From Caenorhabditis remanei (taxonomy: Eukaryota; Nematoda; Chromadorea; Rhabditida; Rhabditidae), in NCBI RefSeq assembly GCF_010183535.1, contig NC_071333.1, forward strand, positions 1,302,001-1,366,000: a DNA stretch of 64,000 nt. Direction: 5' to 3'. Both the position numbers and the translations under genes were made by a program. Position 1 is the first letter of the stretch. Each line of letters starts with the position of its first letter. Shown here in pieces: positions 23,480 to 33,481 of the stretch. The notes below the pieces were generated by a model, which had not been told where the DNA came from, did no database searches, and saw only the letters and a program-made list of their open reading frames with translations.

Positions 23480-23700
23480 AGTCGTAAATGATGTGGATGG
23501 AGAGAGTGTATACGCAGAGATTCAGTGAACGCCGCCCTGTGAGTATATAAGGAGAGATGGAAGCAGAAAAATCAGTTCCGAGATGGGTTACTGAATACCT
23601 GTCAAAATGATAACTTTTATTATTTGATTTTCTATGAATTTTAATTATTATTTTTATATTATTGCGTTTTGGTGAATGTTTGTGAGAAGGTAAGACACAC
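23480..23700 (+). promoter_or_regulatory. TATA promoter block related to those at 9.6 and 11.0 kb
   Basis: GGAGAGAGTGTATAC, then TATATAAGG at 23544-23552, then AATCAGTTCCGAGATGGG about 25 bp on, in the same order as the blocks at 9480-9720 and 10930-11110. A GGTAAG donor follows at about 23688. It stands upstream of the uridine-phosphorylase fragment, so it may be the promoter and first exon of that lost gene. Confidence 0.4.
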
Positions 23701-23963
23701 GTTTGGGTTTAGTTTGATTAGGCTGGTGTTCTTTTTTTTGAAAACCTGTAATAGACTAGAATTTCACTTCCTCAATCGGAGATCATATTAAATTTTATTG
23801 AAAATTACTTTCAGATGACATGATATCGGTTATCCCATCCTTCTGCCGGCCAGGATGAGGCTCGTCTTCCGGAATCAATCAATCCGAAAAAACGGTGAGA
23901 TACACATCAGCATACATTGATTTTTTTCCTAGTTTTATACATTTAAGAAGAATCGCCGCCAAG

Positions 23964-24110
23964 ATGAACGGATCGGTGAACAACGTCGAAAAGCCGAACA
24001 AGTATTTCGACCTAGAGGACAAATGAGACTTCCTCTACCACTTCGGCTTCGGAGTCGACACACTCGGTATTCTAGCAGTTTTCGGAGATACCAAGTTCGA
24101 GTTTGGTTGA
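23964..24110 (+). pseudogene. Uridine phosphorylase N-terminal fragment
   Basis: An ATG at 23964 opens a 48-codon frame reading MNGSVNNVEKPNKYFDLEDK, a TGA at 24024, then DFLYHFGFGVDT, AVFGDTKFEFG and a stop at 24108. The DFLYHFG ... FGDTKF order is that of the N-terminal region of animal uridine phosphorylases, enzymes that split uridine to uracil and ribose-1-phosphate. The in-frame TGA and the stop before the catalytic core show a broken, 5'-only remnant. An AATAAA near 24179 follows. A segment like the upstream part (GATGACACAAAATCGGTGAT, 24750) recurs without the coding part. Confidence 0.6.
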
Positions 24111-25040
24111 GAAATTTTTTGATTTGTAACTTTAATATTCCTCTACTTTTCTTTCTTTTACTGTATATTTGAATAATTAAATAAATATGAATACTACAAA
24201 AAATTGGTTTTTCTGAGGCGTTAGAATCTAGGTAGCGCAAGTGAACGTCATCAAGTGAAGTTCTCGGGAAAAATCAAATTTTGCTCGGTTGATCGCATTT
24301 TCAACACTTCAAAGCAACAAAATTGCAGTAAAGACATTTTTTCAATAACTCTGAGGACTATATGGCAGAATGGCCTAGTCGTGAAAGAAACTGGGCAATA
24401 TACTCGTTTTTCATCTATTTCAAAACCATTCCGTCATCCCTTCCTTTCTCCACTTTAGTTTCGTGTTCCCATGCAAAATGATGCAATCTATACATTTGGA
24501 ACCGACTCTATTCAAATGCTAAAATGTATACAAAGAACTGTCTCTTTGGCCTGAACACACTCCATATTTGGTTGTCATGTACTTTCATCTCCTCTATTCG
24601 TTTTGAATAACATATTAGCTGCACTAAAACCTCATGACAAGGAACCCAGTTTCTCACGATAATCAAAAAACGACCAAACCACACATTTATAAAAACGAGA
24701 AAAATAATTTTCTGTTGCGGGGAATAAAATTTCATTAAAATATTCATCCAGATGACACAAAATCGGTGATACCATCATTCTGCCGAATCGCGAAAAGAAG
24801 AGCCGATAGAAAACGTCTTCAGAAGGAATACATATTTTGAAGCATCTTTAAAATTTGAAAATTTTACGTTTTTGTGTATTTTAAACGAATTACTTTATGA
24901 TCCTCTCAAAGACTCCCACAACATTCTCGAATACATATTTTATTGAAAAGAACAGTTTTTCTCTTCTCACAATACAACGTCCTTCCGTGAAAATAACTGG
25001 TTTGTTATCAGTCATTACTTACTTAAAATTTCTAGTTACG
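24110..25040. other. No gene seen; short repeat at 24748-24840
   Basis: 24748-24840 resembles 23814-23870 (CAGATGACA..ATCGGT, TTCTGCCG), so it is a partial second copy of the region just before the uridine-phosphorylase fragment. The rest is AT-rich with no supported exon. Confidence 0.35.
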
Positions 25041-26005
25041 GTTGTATGATTCCCCCACTGATAACCGATTTTCACAGAGTACCTCTGCTCTCTGTTACTT
25101 TTCCTTCTCTTACCGGAAAATCTTTTCTATCGGACACCCTCCACAGGTCCCTCTTCAAATCGAGCCGATACATTCCTGCCACCTCATCGAATTGGCTCCA
25201 CCCCATTTCCACTTCCATGTATTGAAAAACCTCACTGGAATCTGAAACTTCCAAGCATTTTGTATAACAAAAAAGAGCAATTTATTCTCAGAACACAAAA
25301 CAGGACAAACGGAACATTTTGTATCAAAACAGTCATGAAGAAATGAAAATGTGGCAGGAAATGAAAGAGTGAATGGAGAGAACCGAAAATAGGAGAAAAG
25401 TTACCCCGAACAATTGTGGAAAAGAATGGAATCAAGAGCAAGAACCTGCAGGGTCATAATACAAAAGTGTGGAAGGAATGAAGGCACGAAACAGAAAAAT
25501 ATTAGATTTCCAGTGGGATGAGAAGTGGGTTCACAAAGAAACAATGAGACGGGAGGGACAGTTAAAATTAGATAAGAAATGGAAGCAGATAATCGAGTTA
25601 GAAGCAACTAGGGGGACATTGAAAGAGAAGAGTGGGTCAAAAACGGAGCAGTCAACAAGTAAAATGGAACATGAGAAAATAAACTGGTTAACAATTCGAA
25701 ATGGGAAAGAGGATCTTTGGGACATAAGAAAAACAATACAATAGTTTGTTGGAATGAATCGGGGAACAATGATAGAAAACAACAAAAATGGGAAAACAAA
25801 GAAATCAACAGGATAAGCTAAAGGAAAAACATGGAGAATCTTGGAGTGCGGAGTCACAATTGAAGCAACATTACGTGAAATTCAGTAACGAAGTCTCCTA
25901 ACTTGGGTAGTATAGTGAAGAAATGTGAAGTGGGGGACGTTAGTCGATGGAATGAAAAAAAAATGAAACGGAGGGGGAGGGGAGAGATAAATGAAGGCCA
26001 TGGTT
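25040..26005 (-). repeat. 3' flank of gene A, shared with genes D and B
   Basis: 25090-25690 is a direct copy of 17225-17800 downstream of gene D. 25855-25920 (ATTGAAGCAACATTACG, AATTCAGTAACGAAGTCTCC) resembles 36525-36590 downstream of gene B. This places A, B and D in one duplication family and suggests a conserved 3' UTR or flank. No open frame is conserved between the copies. Confidence 0.5.
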
Positions 26006-26008
26006 CTT

Positions 26009-29000
26009 CTAGAAGAACTTCGAAACTATTTGGTAAAGTTCTTCGTGGCGTTTCTGGCGCTCCTCGTATATCTTGTTGCAGAGTTGACACAACATTACTG
26101 TGTCGGCGAAAAAGCATGGCGGGGACCTTGTTACCGTCACGACTTGCCCCGTGACTCTGCACACTGGATCGGTTTTCAGAGAGACGAGACGTGCTGGGGA
26201 TGTGAGATGCTCCACATCGTCTGAAACTGAAATATAGTTATCTCATGTAGACAAAGTTGTTATTTACCAGCATATCCCAAATTGCCGATGTCGTCCGAAC
26301 ACTTGGCCCCTTCAACAAAGTGGTCACCTTTCTCTTCCGCTTCTAGAATAAATATACAGGATTGTTGCGGTGAAAATATGTGGTTAGATTACCGGTAACT
26401 GGCTTGGAAAAGCGTAAGCTGCCGTGAACAGCAGGAAACTCTGGAAGTGATCTATTGTTTGCTGGAGATGCAATGTCTTTATCTTCGTCAAAGGCATTGT
26501 GAGCTGACGATGCTGGGGTTGGATTTACCGAAGCATCTGCCACACCGTCAATCACATTTTCCTCAACTTTAAGCGGAGATTCTGACTTTCTTTCGTTAGC
26601 AGCTGGAGGCTCAGAAGTGGGCGACAATGCTGGAGTTCGCGGATCGACTTGAACCGAAAAAGCTAAAACAGAAATGTGATTATTTGAAGTAGACAAACCA
26701 GGCACTTACCATCACTAACTGATTCTTTATTGTCCTCTTCCTCAGTATCTGAGACGAGCTCATGCATTCCAGGTCCTTCACCCTCGACGTCATTCCTCGG
26801 GTCTTCGTCATCTGAATCCTCCTCTTCGACATTTCCGTGGAATGGCACTGGCGCCATGGTGGCTTTGGCTACTTTTTGATTTTCAGGCTGAAAACAAAAT
26901 ATAGAGATAAAATGAGCGAGTTACGGGCTGGCCGAGGTAGGCCTGTTTTGGCCCCGTTTACAAGTATGGTTTTCGAAGTTGACCACATTTTGTTCAGGAA
27001 CTTTCTAGTAAAATTGATTTATTTACAGTACCGGCCGATAACGTTTCATCTCCCACCTTTTTCAGCTGAAGATGTCCAACTATGAGAGCGACATGGTTAA
27101 ACTAACTGTCCCAGAAAATAATTTTTTATGGATCGAACAGAGTAAAACTCCATTTTTTAGTTGACAATCTTTTGTACGAGCACAGTTACATAACGACAAA
27201 GTAATTTCGCCCTCCAATCGATTCATTTCAGTGCAAAATAGTGCAATTTTTGAGCTTTCAACTTAAAATGACTATAACTATCTAGAAATGCTGGTACAGA
27301 AAAGTGTCAAAAACGGTCAACTACAAAAATTGTGTTCTATTTTTGCTCTGTCCAACCCATATAAACATGAGTTTATCGGACAATCAGGACACCGAAACAC
27401 ACTGTCAAAGTTGGTATTTTTATACTGAAAACAGCCAAAATTGATACCTTTTTGCCCGGTACTGTATATTTCAAAATTCGGAAACTAACAACTAACGATT
27501 TTAACATGTCTCACTTGTCTTTAACTATTTCCCCACTGTTTACCTCATTTTCCTCTGTGTTAGCTTCTTCTTCTTTCTCAATTTTAATGTTCCATTTCTG
27601 AAACTGGCTCCTTGTCCGACCAGCAACGCAGTCAGCTGGAGGACCATGGCGGATCTAAAACAAATAAATGTTTGGATTGCAAGTGTGTATGGCTTCGTGG
27701 TAAGTTTTTTTCTAGCGTGTTCAAAAGCTACTGAACAAGATAACCAAATTTTCTTGTGAAACTACTAAGGACCTATGATAGGATAATAAAATCTCGGTTT
27801 AACAGTTGAAACACAGTATAACCTCTAATAGAGGTGCCCCTAGCTAAGTATATTTATCATGGTATATCTCTTTTCTCACAAGAGACACCAAAAAATTTCC
27901 AACAATCTACGTATAGCTTAATATTTATAGAATAATTCGGCTCTATCCTAGTTTACAGGTCCCATGGGAGTTTACAGGTCCCATGGGAGTTCACAGGTCC
28001 TATCAGAGTTTAAAGGTCACATCAACATGCGGAGTTCGCAGATATTCTGTTAAACAGCGCGGGTCATTTTTTATCAATCATTCATTTACTTTGGATATTC
28101 ATGAAATAATTACGTTATTTTTCATGCCCAACTGCCTCCTCCTCTTCTTTTCGCCTTATTTCCACGATTTGAACGTGGTGCATTATTGCGGTCACGTCCA
28201 TGTCCACGCCCACGCACTGATTGTGCTGATGACCCACGACTGGAACGACTGTCATTTGAAGAGGGGGCTGGAAATTAATCAGATTTATAAAATGGAAAAT
28301 GAACGCATTACCTCTGCGATGTTGTCTACTAGCTGGTGACGAATGGGTACTGTGTCGCCGCCATCTTCCGTGACGGGCGCCCACTTTTTCTTCTTTTTTG
28401 TTGATTCTTTCTTTATCTTCATCTTCTTCTTCATCTTCTTCTTCTTCTTCTGTTTCTCCTTCATCTTCTGTTTCTTCTTCGTCTTCATCTCCTTCTTCTG
28501 TTTCTTCTTCATATTCATTTTCTTCTTTTGTTTCTTCTTCATCTTCATCTTCTTCATCTTCTTCTGTTTCTTCTTCATCTTCATCATTTTCTTGTTCTGT
28601 TTCTCCTTCATCTTCTGCTTGTTCTTCCACAGAAACAGTTGCACTATCGAATTCACCAAAAAGGGTGTCTATAAAGTTTCCGACATCTTTCATCATAGCT
28701 TCTCTGTGGACGTTTTCCTTGATATAATGTTAACTCCTAAATGAAAACTGCATTACGATGAGCATTTTTTAATGAAAAATACACATTGCGAATAATAGCA
28801 GAGTAAAAACAGTAAAGATCTTCATGCTCAGTGTTCAGTCGTTCCAGTCGTGGGTCATCAGCACAACCAGTGCGTGGGCGTGGACGTGGCCGTGAGCATG
28901 GACATGGACGAGGATTTGGGAATGGACTCACTAAAACACCAAAAAATGCAGGTCAGTATTTAAGTTGAACTCCAACATATCAAGTGTTCTCATTTTCAGT

Positions 29001-31856
29001 AGTAGTTCCCACTACTCGGAATCCCGTCACAGCCGCTTCACCAACACACTCACCAGAAACTGAAAGTGGACGTGGACGTGGACGTGGACGTGGACGTGGC
29101 CGCAATAATGCACCACGTTCAAATCGTGGAAAAAAGGCGAAAAGAGGAGGAGGAGGCAGTTGGGCATGAAAAATAACATAATTATTTCTTAAATATCAAA
29201 AGTAAATTAATGATTGATAAAAAATGACGCGCGCTGTTTAACAGAATATCTGCGAACTCCGCATGTTGATGTGACCTTTAAACTCTGATAGGGCCTGTAA
29301 ACTCCCATGGGACCTGTAAACTCCCATGGGACCTGTAAACTAGGATAGAGCCAATAATTCTTCAGTTGGAAACAAGTTGATAGCATAGCTCTTAAGGCAA
29401 TTGAGATATTGTGCTCTAAACTTGTGTTAAAGGTTTCACAGTAAGATATTCCTCAACTTCCAAACTTTTCGAACTATTATTTTTTTCTTAAATAGTGAAT
29501 ATACTTACATTCAATTCTCCTTCCTCGGCCTTCACCTCGCGTTTTGGGCGACCGCGGCCACGTTTGGCTGGAGGAGTGTCGCGGCTCTGAAACAAAAATT
29601 AATTTTTGATTTGCATGGAGCATTCAGAAGCTATTGAACAAGTCCACTAAATGTTTTCAGAAAAAGCAAGCTTTGAATTAGTACCCCCCTTTAAGAGTTG
29701 AAATAAGATTCCCCTTACGTTCCAAATTTCTCGAAAGACTACTTTTTTGCTACTGGATGAATATAATTGCACTCACTCCTCCATTTCCGTCCTCCACAAC
29801 GCGTCTCGGACGACCGCGGCCACGTTTGGCTTGGGGAGTGTGCTGGCTCTGAAAAATTCTAATTTTTGGTTGCATGAAGAGTACAGTAGCTACTGAACAA
29901 GTTAACCAAATTTTTCACGGAAAGCCAAGAAAAAGCGCAAAATCTTTTGGAGCCATGTCCGAAAATCAGTCTGTAGCGAGATAAGAGGCCGCAAAAAGCC
30001 AAAATATGCTCTTCGTCGTGCAGTTTTTCAGTTGATTTCAATAGAAATTCTCCAAGCAAAAATAATAATAGTAAACTTTCAAACAATGATCATTTGCGTG
30101 CAGACGATGAGATTTTCTATTAAAATCAACTGAAAAACAGCAGGAAAGATACTTTTGGCACTCTGAGGCCTCATATTCAAATTTTGAGGCCTCATAACTC
30201 AAAAACATAAAACATTTGTCGAAATTCGTCTTTTCTGCAAGAAACTCGAATAATTTTTTTTGAAATTCAAAATTACTCATTTTTGTACTGTGACCAGGGC
30301 AAATGAAAATTCTCAAATCGGGCCGGCTTTTTGCAAATTTAAATTTCCCTCAACTTCCAAATTTCTCGAGCTGCTCCTTTTTTGTTACTAGATGAATTTA
30401 CTTACACTCACTCCATTTTCTCCGGCCTGTGCCGGGCGTCTTGGACGCCCGCGGCCACGCTTGCCAAGTGGCGCCATATTATCATCATTGATGTAGGGCT
30501 GAAAAACAGAAAAATTTAATCACAAAGCCATCGTTTTTCAACAGTCAAATGTCTAATTATTCAAAATTTGAAATACGGTAAAAATGAAACGAAAGTGTGA
30601 TAAACAGCAAATTACCGCTACTTTTTTACTGTAATTACACTTTTTTTCGCTATTTTCATTGAAACATTTTCATCTTCCGATGTTTTACACAATGTTGTTG
30701 TGGGAGGGAAAACACGCCTTTTCCAAATTTCAATATTTGTCATATAAATTGAATCAGAAAACCAGGGAAAAGAAACATTTTTTGGAGCCATTTCCGAATA
30801 TCAGTCTGTAGCGAGTTATGAGGCTTTAAAGCAGACTTGCAAAATTCCGGGCCGAGAAAGCTCCGGCCCGGCCCCGTCGGCCTGGATTTGAATTTTTGAA
30901 CTTTTTTCACTACAATTTTTTGTCCAAAAATTTATTTTCTGAAATTTTTTCATATTTTTCCTCAAGTATATTTTTCAAAAACCTTTGAAACCAACAAAAA
31001 ATTGTTTTTAAGAAATTTTTTTCAAAAAAAAATCGGGAAACTTTCGAAAAAAAATTTGAATTTTTTTCAGTACTGAACTTCCGGGCCGGGCCCTAGAAAT
31101 TTTCATTCCGGCCCGGCCCGGCCCGGCCCGTTGCAAGTCTGCTTTAAAGTGTCAAAACCGCTTCTCGTTGTGCAATTTTTCCGTTCTTTTCGAAACAATT
31201 TTCCTCGTCGCGCACGTGAAAGGTATACTTTTAGAAATTTTCCAAAAAAAACGTTTGAAAAATGAACATTCGCGTCATAACTCGCTCATGGGTGATTTTC
31301 GGACACAGCTCCAAGACCGCCTGTTTTCTCTTTTCACTAGCTTTCTGAATTGATTCATATCAAATAATCTTTAATAATGGAATAGTGGTTTCCCCTTTTA
31401 ACAGTTGAAATAAAAGCTCCCTCAAGTTCCTAATTTCTCGAGCTGCTCCTTTTTTGTTACTTTATGAATTTATAATTGCACCAGTATCCCAGACAAAAGC
31501 CGACGTCTCCTCTCTATAAATTTAATAAATATACTTTGCTGTGAGAGTGATATGGAAGACTTTCCTGTATTTACAGTGTTTTTGTAATTTTCATTGAAAC
31601 ATTTTCATCTCACGGTGTTTTACACAAAATAGTTGTTAAATGGGGAATACAACTATTCCAGATATTTCTACATGATACATTTACTTACATTCGCTTCTCT
31701 TTCTCCGGCTCGTTCCGCGCGTCTTGGACGTCCGGGACCACGTTTGGCTGGTGGTGGTGGCGCCAAATTATCATCATCCATCTCGGGCTCCTCCTTTTTC
31801 ACTTTCACTTGTCCCACGACACCTCGTTTCTTGCTTTCATTTGATTTCGACATCAT
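26009..31856 (-). CDS. Gene A: four-AT-hook acidic nuclear protein with a Cys-containing tail
   Basis: Nine exons on the minus strand, all in phase: 31689-31856, 30406-30498, 29777-29848, 29509-29586, 27544-27654, 26710-26887, 26393-26662, 26268-26342, 26009-26226 (420 residues). Each of the first four exons encodes one AT-hook, a minor-groove DNA-binding motif: KRGPGRPRR (38-46), KRGRGRPRR (69-77 and 95-103) and KRGRGRPKR (119-127). VKVKKEEP, VKAEEGE and IKIEKEEE resemble SUMO sites. Residues about 190-240 are very acidic and 234-325 Ser/Pro/Glu-rich. The tail has L-C-Q-L-C-N-K-I-Y-E and a final helix, possibly a small metal site. Exons 1-6 match gene B, but the tail is not FTH. The exon-9 acceptor may be 6 bases downstream. 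Likely a chromatin protein; role inferred. Confidence 0.75.
27025..27471. mobile_element. GTACCGG-family MITE in intron 5 of gene A
   Basis: Ends TACAGTACCGGCCGATAACG (left) and the complement of TACAGTACCGGGCAAAAAGG (right) are inverted. The interior carries the family landmarks: ATGTCCAACTATGAGAG, TTTTTTAGTTGACAATC, TCAACTACAAAAATTGTG and GTCAAAGTTGG. The CAGTRCCGG ends at TA suggest a Tc1/mariner-derived MITE. No coding content. Confidence 0.65.
28125..28696 (-). CDS. Acidic / Arg-Gly-rich protein carried by the inverted-repeat element
   Basis: Exon 1 runs from the ATG at 28696 to a CAGAG/GTAATG donor at about 28313; exon 2 starts after TTTCCAG at about 28262 and ends at TGA near 28125. 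The product starts MMKDVGNFIDTLFGEFDSAT, continues into about 75 residues almost entirely Glu/Asp with periodic Thr (EEETEEDEED type), a basic hinge KVGARHGRWRR, and an Arg/Gly-rich tail RSSRGSSAQSVRGRG ... GGGSWA. The acidic then RG-rich layout recalls histone or RNA-binding chaperones, but no domain is recognised. The 3' end lies within the element's inverted repeat. The acidic stretch is a degenerate CTTCTT/CATCTT repeat in the DNA, so length may vary. Function unknown. Confidence 0.55.
28840..29169 (+). pseudogene. Inverted partial copy of the Arg/Gly-rich gene end
   Basis: After TGTTCAG at about 28840 the + strand reads RSSRGSSAQPVRGRGRGREH to LTKTPKNA, a GTCAGT donor at 28932, then after TTTTCAG (28993-28999) TTRNPVTAASPTHSPETESG followed by RGRGRGRGRG and NNAPRSNRGKKAKRGGGGSW with a stop at 29167. 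It matches the C-terminal part of the 28125-28696 gene in opposite orientation, with an extra exon, and has no acidic N-terminal exon. So the element's arms include a gene end copied in inverted form. It could be expressed only if it has its own start, which I do not see. Confidence 0.55.
29940..30205. repeat. GAGTTATGAGGC hairpin repeat in intron 2 of gene A
   Basis: TGCAGTTTTTCAGTTGATTT near 30018 and AAAATCAACTGAAAAACAGC near 30121 are inverted arms, with GAGGCC blocks outside them. Related hairpins are at 30775-31335, 40905-41215 and 41570-41890, so genes A and B share this repeat in several introns. No coding content. Confidence 0.5.
30775..31335. repeat. GAGTTATGAGGC hairpin in intron 1 of gene A, split by a hAT-like element
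   Basis: TCAGTCTGTAGCGAGTTATG at 30801-30820 and the matching TCGCTCATGGGTGATTTTCG stretch near 31282 mark the two ends. Uninterrupted relatives read GAGGCTTCAAAGTGCCAA, whereas here GAGGCTTTAAAG is followed by a 310-bp insertion before TGTCAAAACC resumes. Confidence 0.5.
30832..31141. mobile_element. hAT-like MITE, GGCC-rich interior
   Basis: Inverted ends CAGACTTGCAA and TTGCAAGTCTG are flanked by CTTTAAAG on both sides (30824-30831 and 31142-31149), an 8-bp duplication. The interior has GGCCCGG units near both ends (30866-30890 and 31082-31130) around an AT-rich middle. It sits inside the hairpin repeat of intron 1 of gene A. A related end (GACAAGTCTG) closes a GGCC-rich block at 46920. 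Confidence 0.75.
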
Positions 31857-31951
31857 TTTTAGAGCTGCAAATAGGAAATTTTGATGAGAAACAGAAAAAA
31901 TATAAGCCAGATTACTTGAAATGCGGTAAAAATCAGTACAAAGTAACATAA

Positions 31952-32297
31952 ACATCGAATTAACGCGACTATTAGCACATCACTTGCGTGCACACTCGAA
32001 TGGATAGTGTGTATTTGCCAATAATGTGAACGGTCCGATTTTGTCGACGCGAGGGGGTCAGTTATTACCCCTCCCAATTTGCCAACAAAAATAAAGTAAG
32101 AGAGAGAGAGAGTATGAGAAAGTCGGAGGTAGAGAGAGGTACGTGCAACAAACACATTGACCTCATGCCCGTTGGGCTCTCGTTGAGACAGTTTTCCGAT
32201 CGGTTACGCTGTGAAAAAGCAGCTGTCCGATTACACCTGTACCACAGAAATAAAAGTTGACGTCTTTCCCTCCAGATTCACAAAAGAGCTTGCAGAG
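31952..32297 (-). promoter_or_regulatory. Conserved upstream block of gene A (twin before gene B)
   Basis: About 345 bp match 42383-42715 at high identity, in the same position relative to the ATG. Shared features include GCGACTATTAGCACA, GGATAGTGTGT, AATGTGAACGGTCCGA, GTCGACGCGAGGGGGTCAGT, a GAGA tract (32099-32113), GGTACGTGCAAC and GCAGCTGTCCGATT. A TTTGCAG acceptor just before the ATG (31867) suggests a 5' UTR exon or trans-splice site. Likely promoter and 5' UTR exon; exact start of transcription not visible. Confidence 0.55.
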
Positions 32298-32299
32298 AC

Positions 32300-33480
32300 A
32301 GTGGACGTCTTCTCTCTTAGATTAGCTTGTTCTGTATGACGAGGAAGAATATACTGTACACAGTATGTTTTGTTATTTGCATTAAAACAATTTCCATTTC
32401 CGGTGTTTGACACAAGTGTCGATAAACCGGATATCATTCTAGAAGTCATAAGTAGGAAAAATTCCTCTCCTGAGCGGATATGGTTGTTGGCAGCTTTTTT
32501 TTCATTCCTACCATGCTCAAAATTATGACATTTGATAATTTTCAACTACGAGACCAATTTCCAAATAAATTAAAAGCACACGTAAAATTCTCTCGCCGTG
32601 CACGTGAAAAAAAGTTGAAATGTAATAAAAAATTCCATGCGAGAGGCCCTTTTTTGACACTTTGAGGCCTCATAACTCGTTTTAGACTAATTTTCGGACC
32701 TGGTTCCGAGAGACTTTTCTCTTTTCCGCAAAATTCTGCGTCGATCCATATCAAAAAATCTCAATTTTTGGAATACCGCAGTCCCAACGTTGTCGCTTTA
32801 GACCTCTAGTTTTCCATGCTGCAAATATAGCTCTGGAAGTCACACCTTTATAAAGAATGCTTTCCTCCGAATCCCTCGCCAAGTATAAAAGTTTTTATCA
32901 ACAAATCACTCCTCTTTTTGTTTTTCAAATTTTCTCTGCGTCTTCACCCCCGAAAAACGAAGTTATGTTTTATTTTGGGTAGGGGGAGAGAGAGAAAAAG
33001 AGAAAGCCGCTGTTCTTTTGAGTCTCCTGCTCCCTCCATCCGAAAAGCTGCCCTCTTTACTTCTCTTTTTTTTCTATTTAGTTGGAGAAGGTTACACGAA
33101 AAGGATAGAAAAAAAGAGACCAATGTTCGCGCTGCCCTTCTTCTATCCCTTTCAAACCTTCTCCAATCGGCATGCAAAAAGATACGAAGAGAGGCCCACT
33201 GGCTGGGTTGAAAGAAGACGAGAATCGAAAGAATACGTCATTTTCAATAAAAAATGTAAAAAACTGAAGAACAATTTGAATTTGCGAATATTTTTCACTA
33301 GAACATGTTTTTCAATAACTTTTTTTCAGAAAATTTCCCATATTTTTGCCAGGTATATCTGAAAATTCAGTCTGAAACGAGTTATGAGACAGCAAAATAT
33401 CAAAACTTGCTTCTCGTCAGTACATTTTATTAGAAATTCTTCTTGTCTGTACGTGAAATGTATTCATGAATGTTCATTTT
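32300..33480. other. No gene; hairpin-repeat pieces and pyrimidine tracts
   Basis: 32640-32770 (GAGGCCTCATAACTCG, TTTTCGGACCTGGTTCCGAG) and 33355-33440 (GAAACGAGTTATGAGACAGC) belong to the hairpin family found in introns of genes A and B. 33000-33180 has overlapping open frames on both strands with biased composition and no family features. I call no gene here. Confidence 0.35.
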
Positions 33481-33481
33481 A

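Larger units (their letters stand above)
27939..29352. mobile_element. 1.41-kb inverted-repeat element with an 8-bp duplication and its own gene
   Basis: The ends GGCTCTATCCTAGTTTACAG are perfect inverted copies, flanked on both sides by AATAATTC (27931-27938 and 29353-29360). The inverted repeats extend about 270 bp with few mismatches and begin with tandem TTTACAGGTCCCATGGGAG units. Each arm also contains the last 28 or so codons of a reading frame (NNAPRSNRG to GGGSWA-stop), facing outward. The core between the arms holds an acidic repeat and a start codon (28125-28696) and a partial second gene end (28840-29169). The element lies in intron 4 of gene A. Eight-bp duplications fit hAT, P, Merlin or related superfamilies; the GG start is unlike hAT. 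No transposase is present, so it is non-autonomous or a new type. Confidence 0.8.

Noticed and set aside
28343..28744. Long + strand frames of Phe-rich or Ser-rich protein (28343-28744, 28398-28727)
   Set aside because: They are antisense readings of the acidic CTTCTT/CATCTT repeat; the minus-strand frame has a start, splice sites and a conserved tail.
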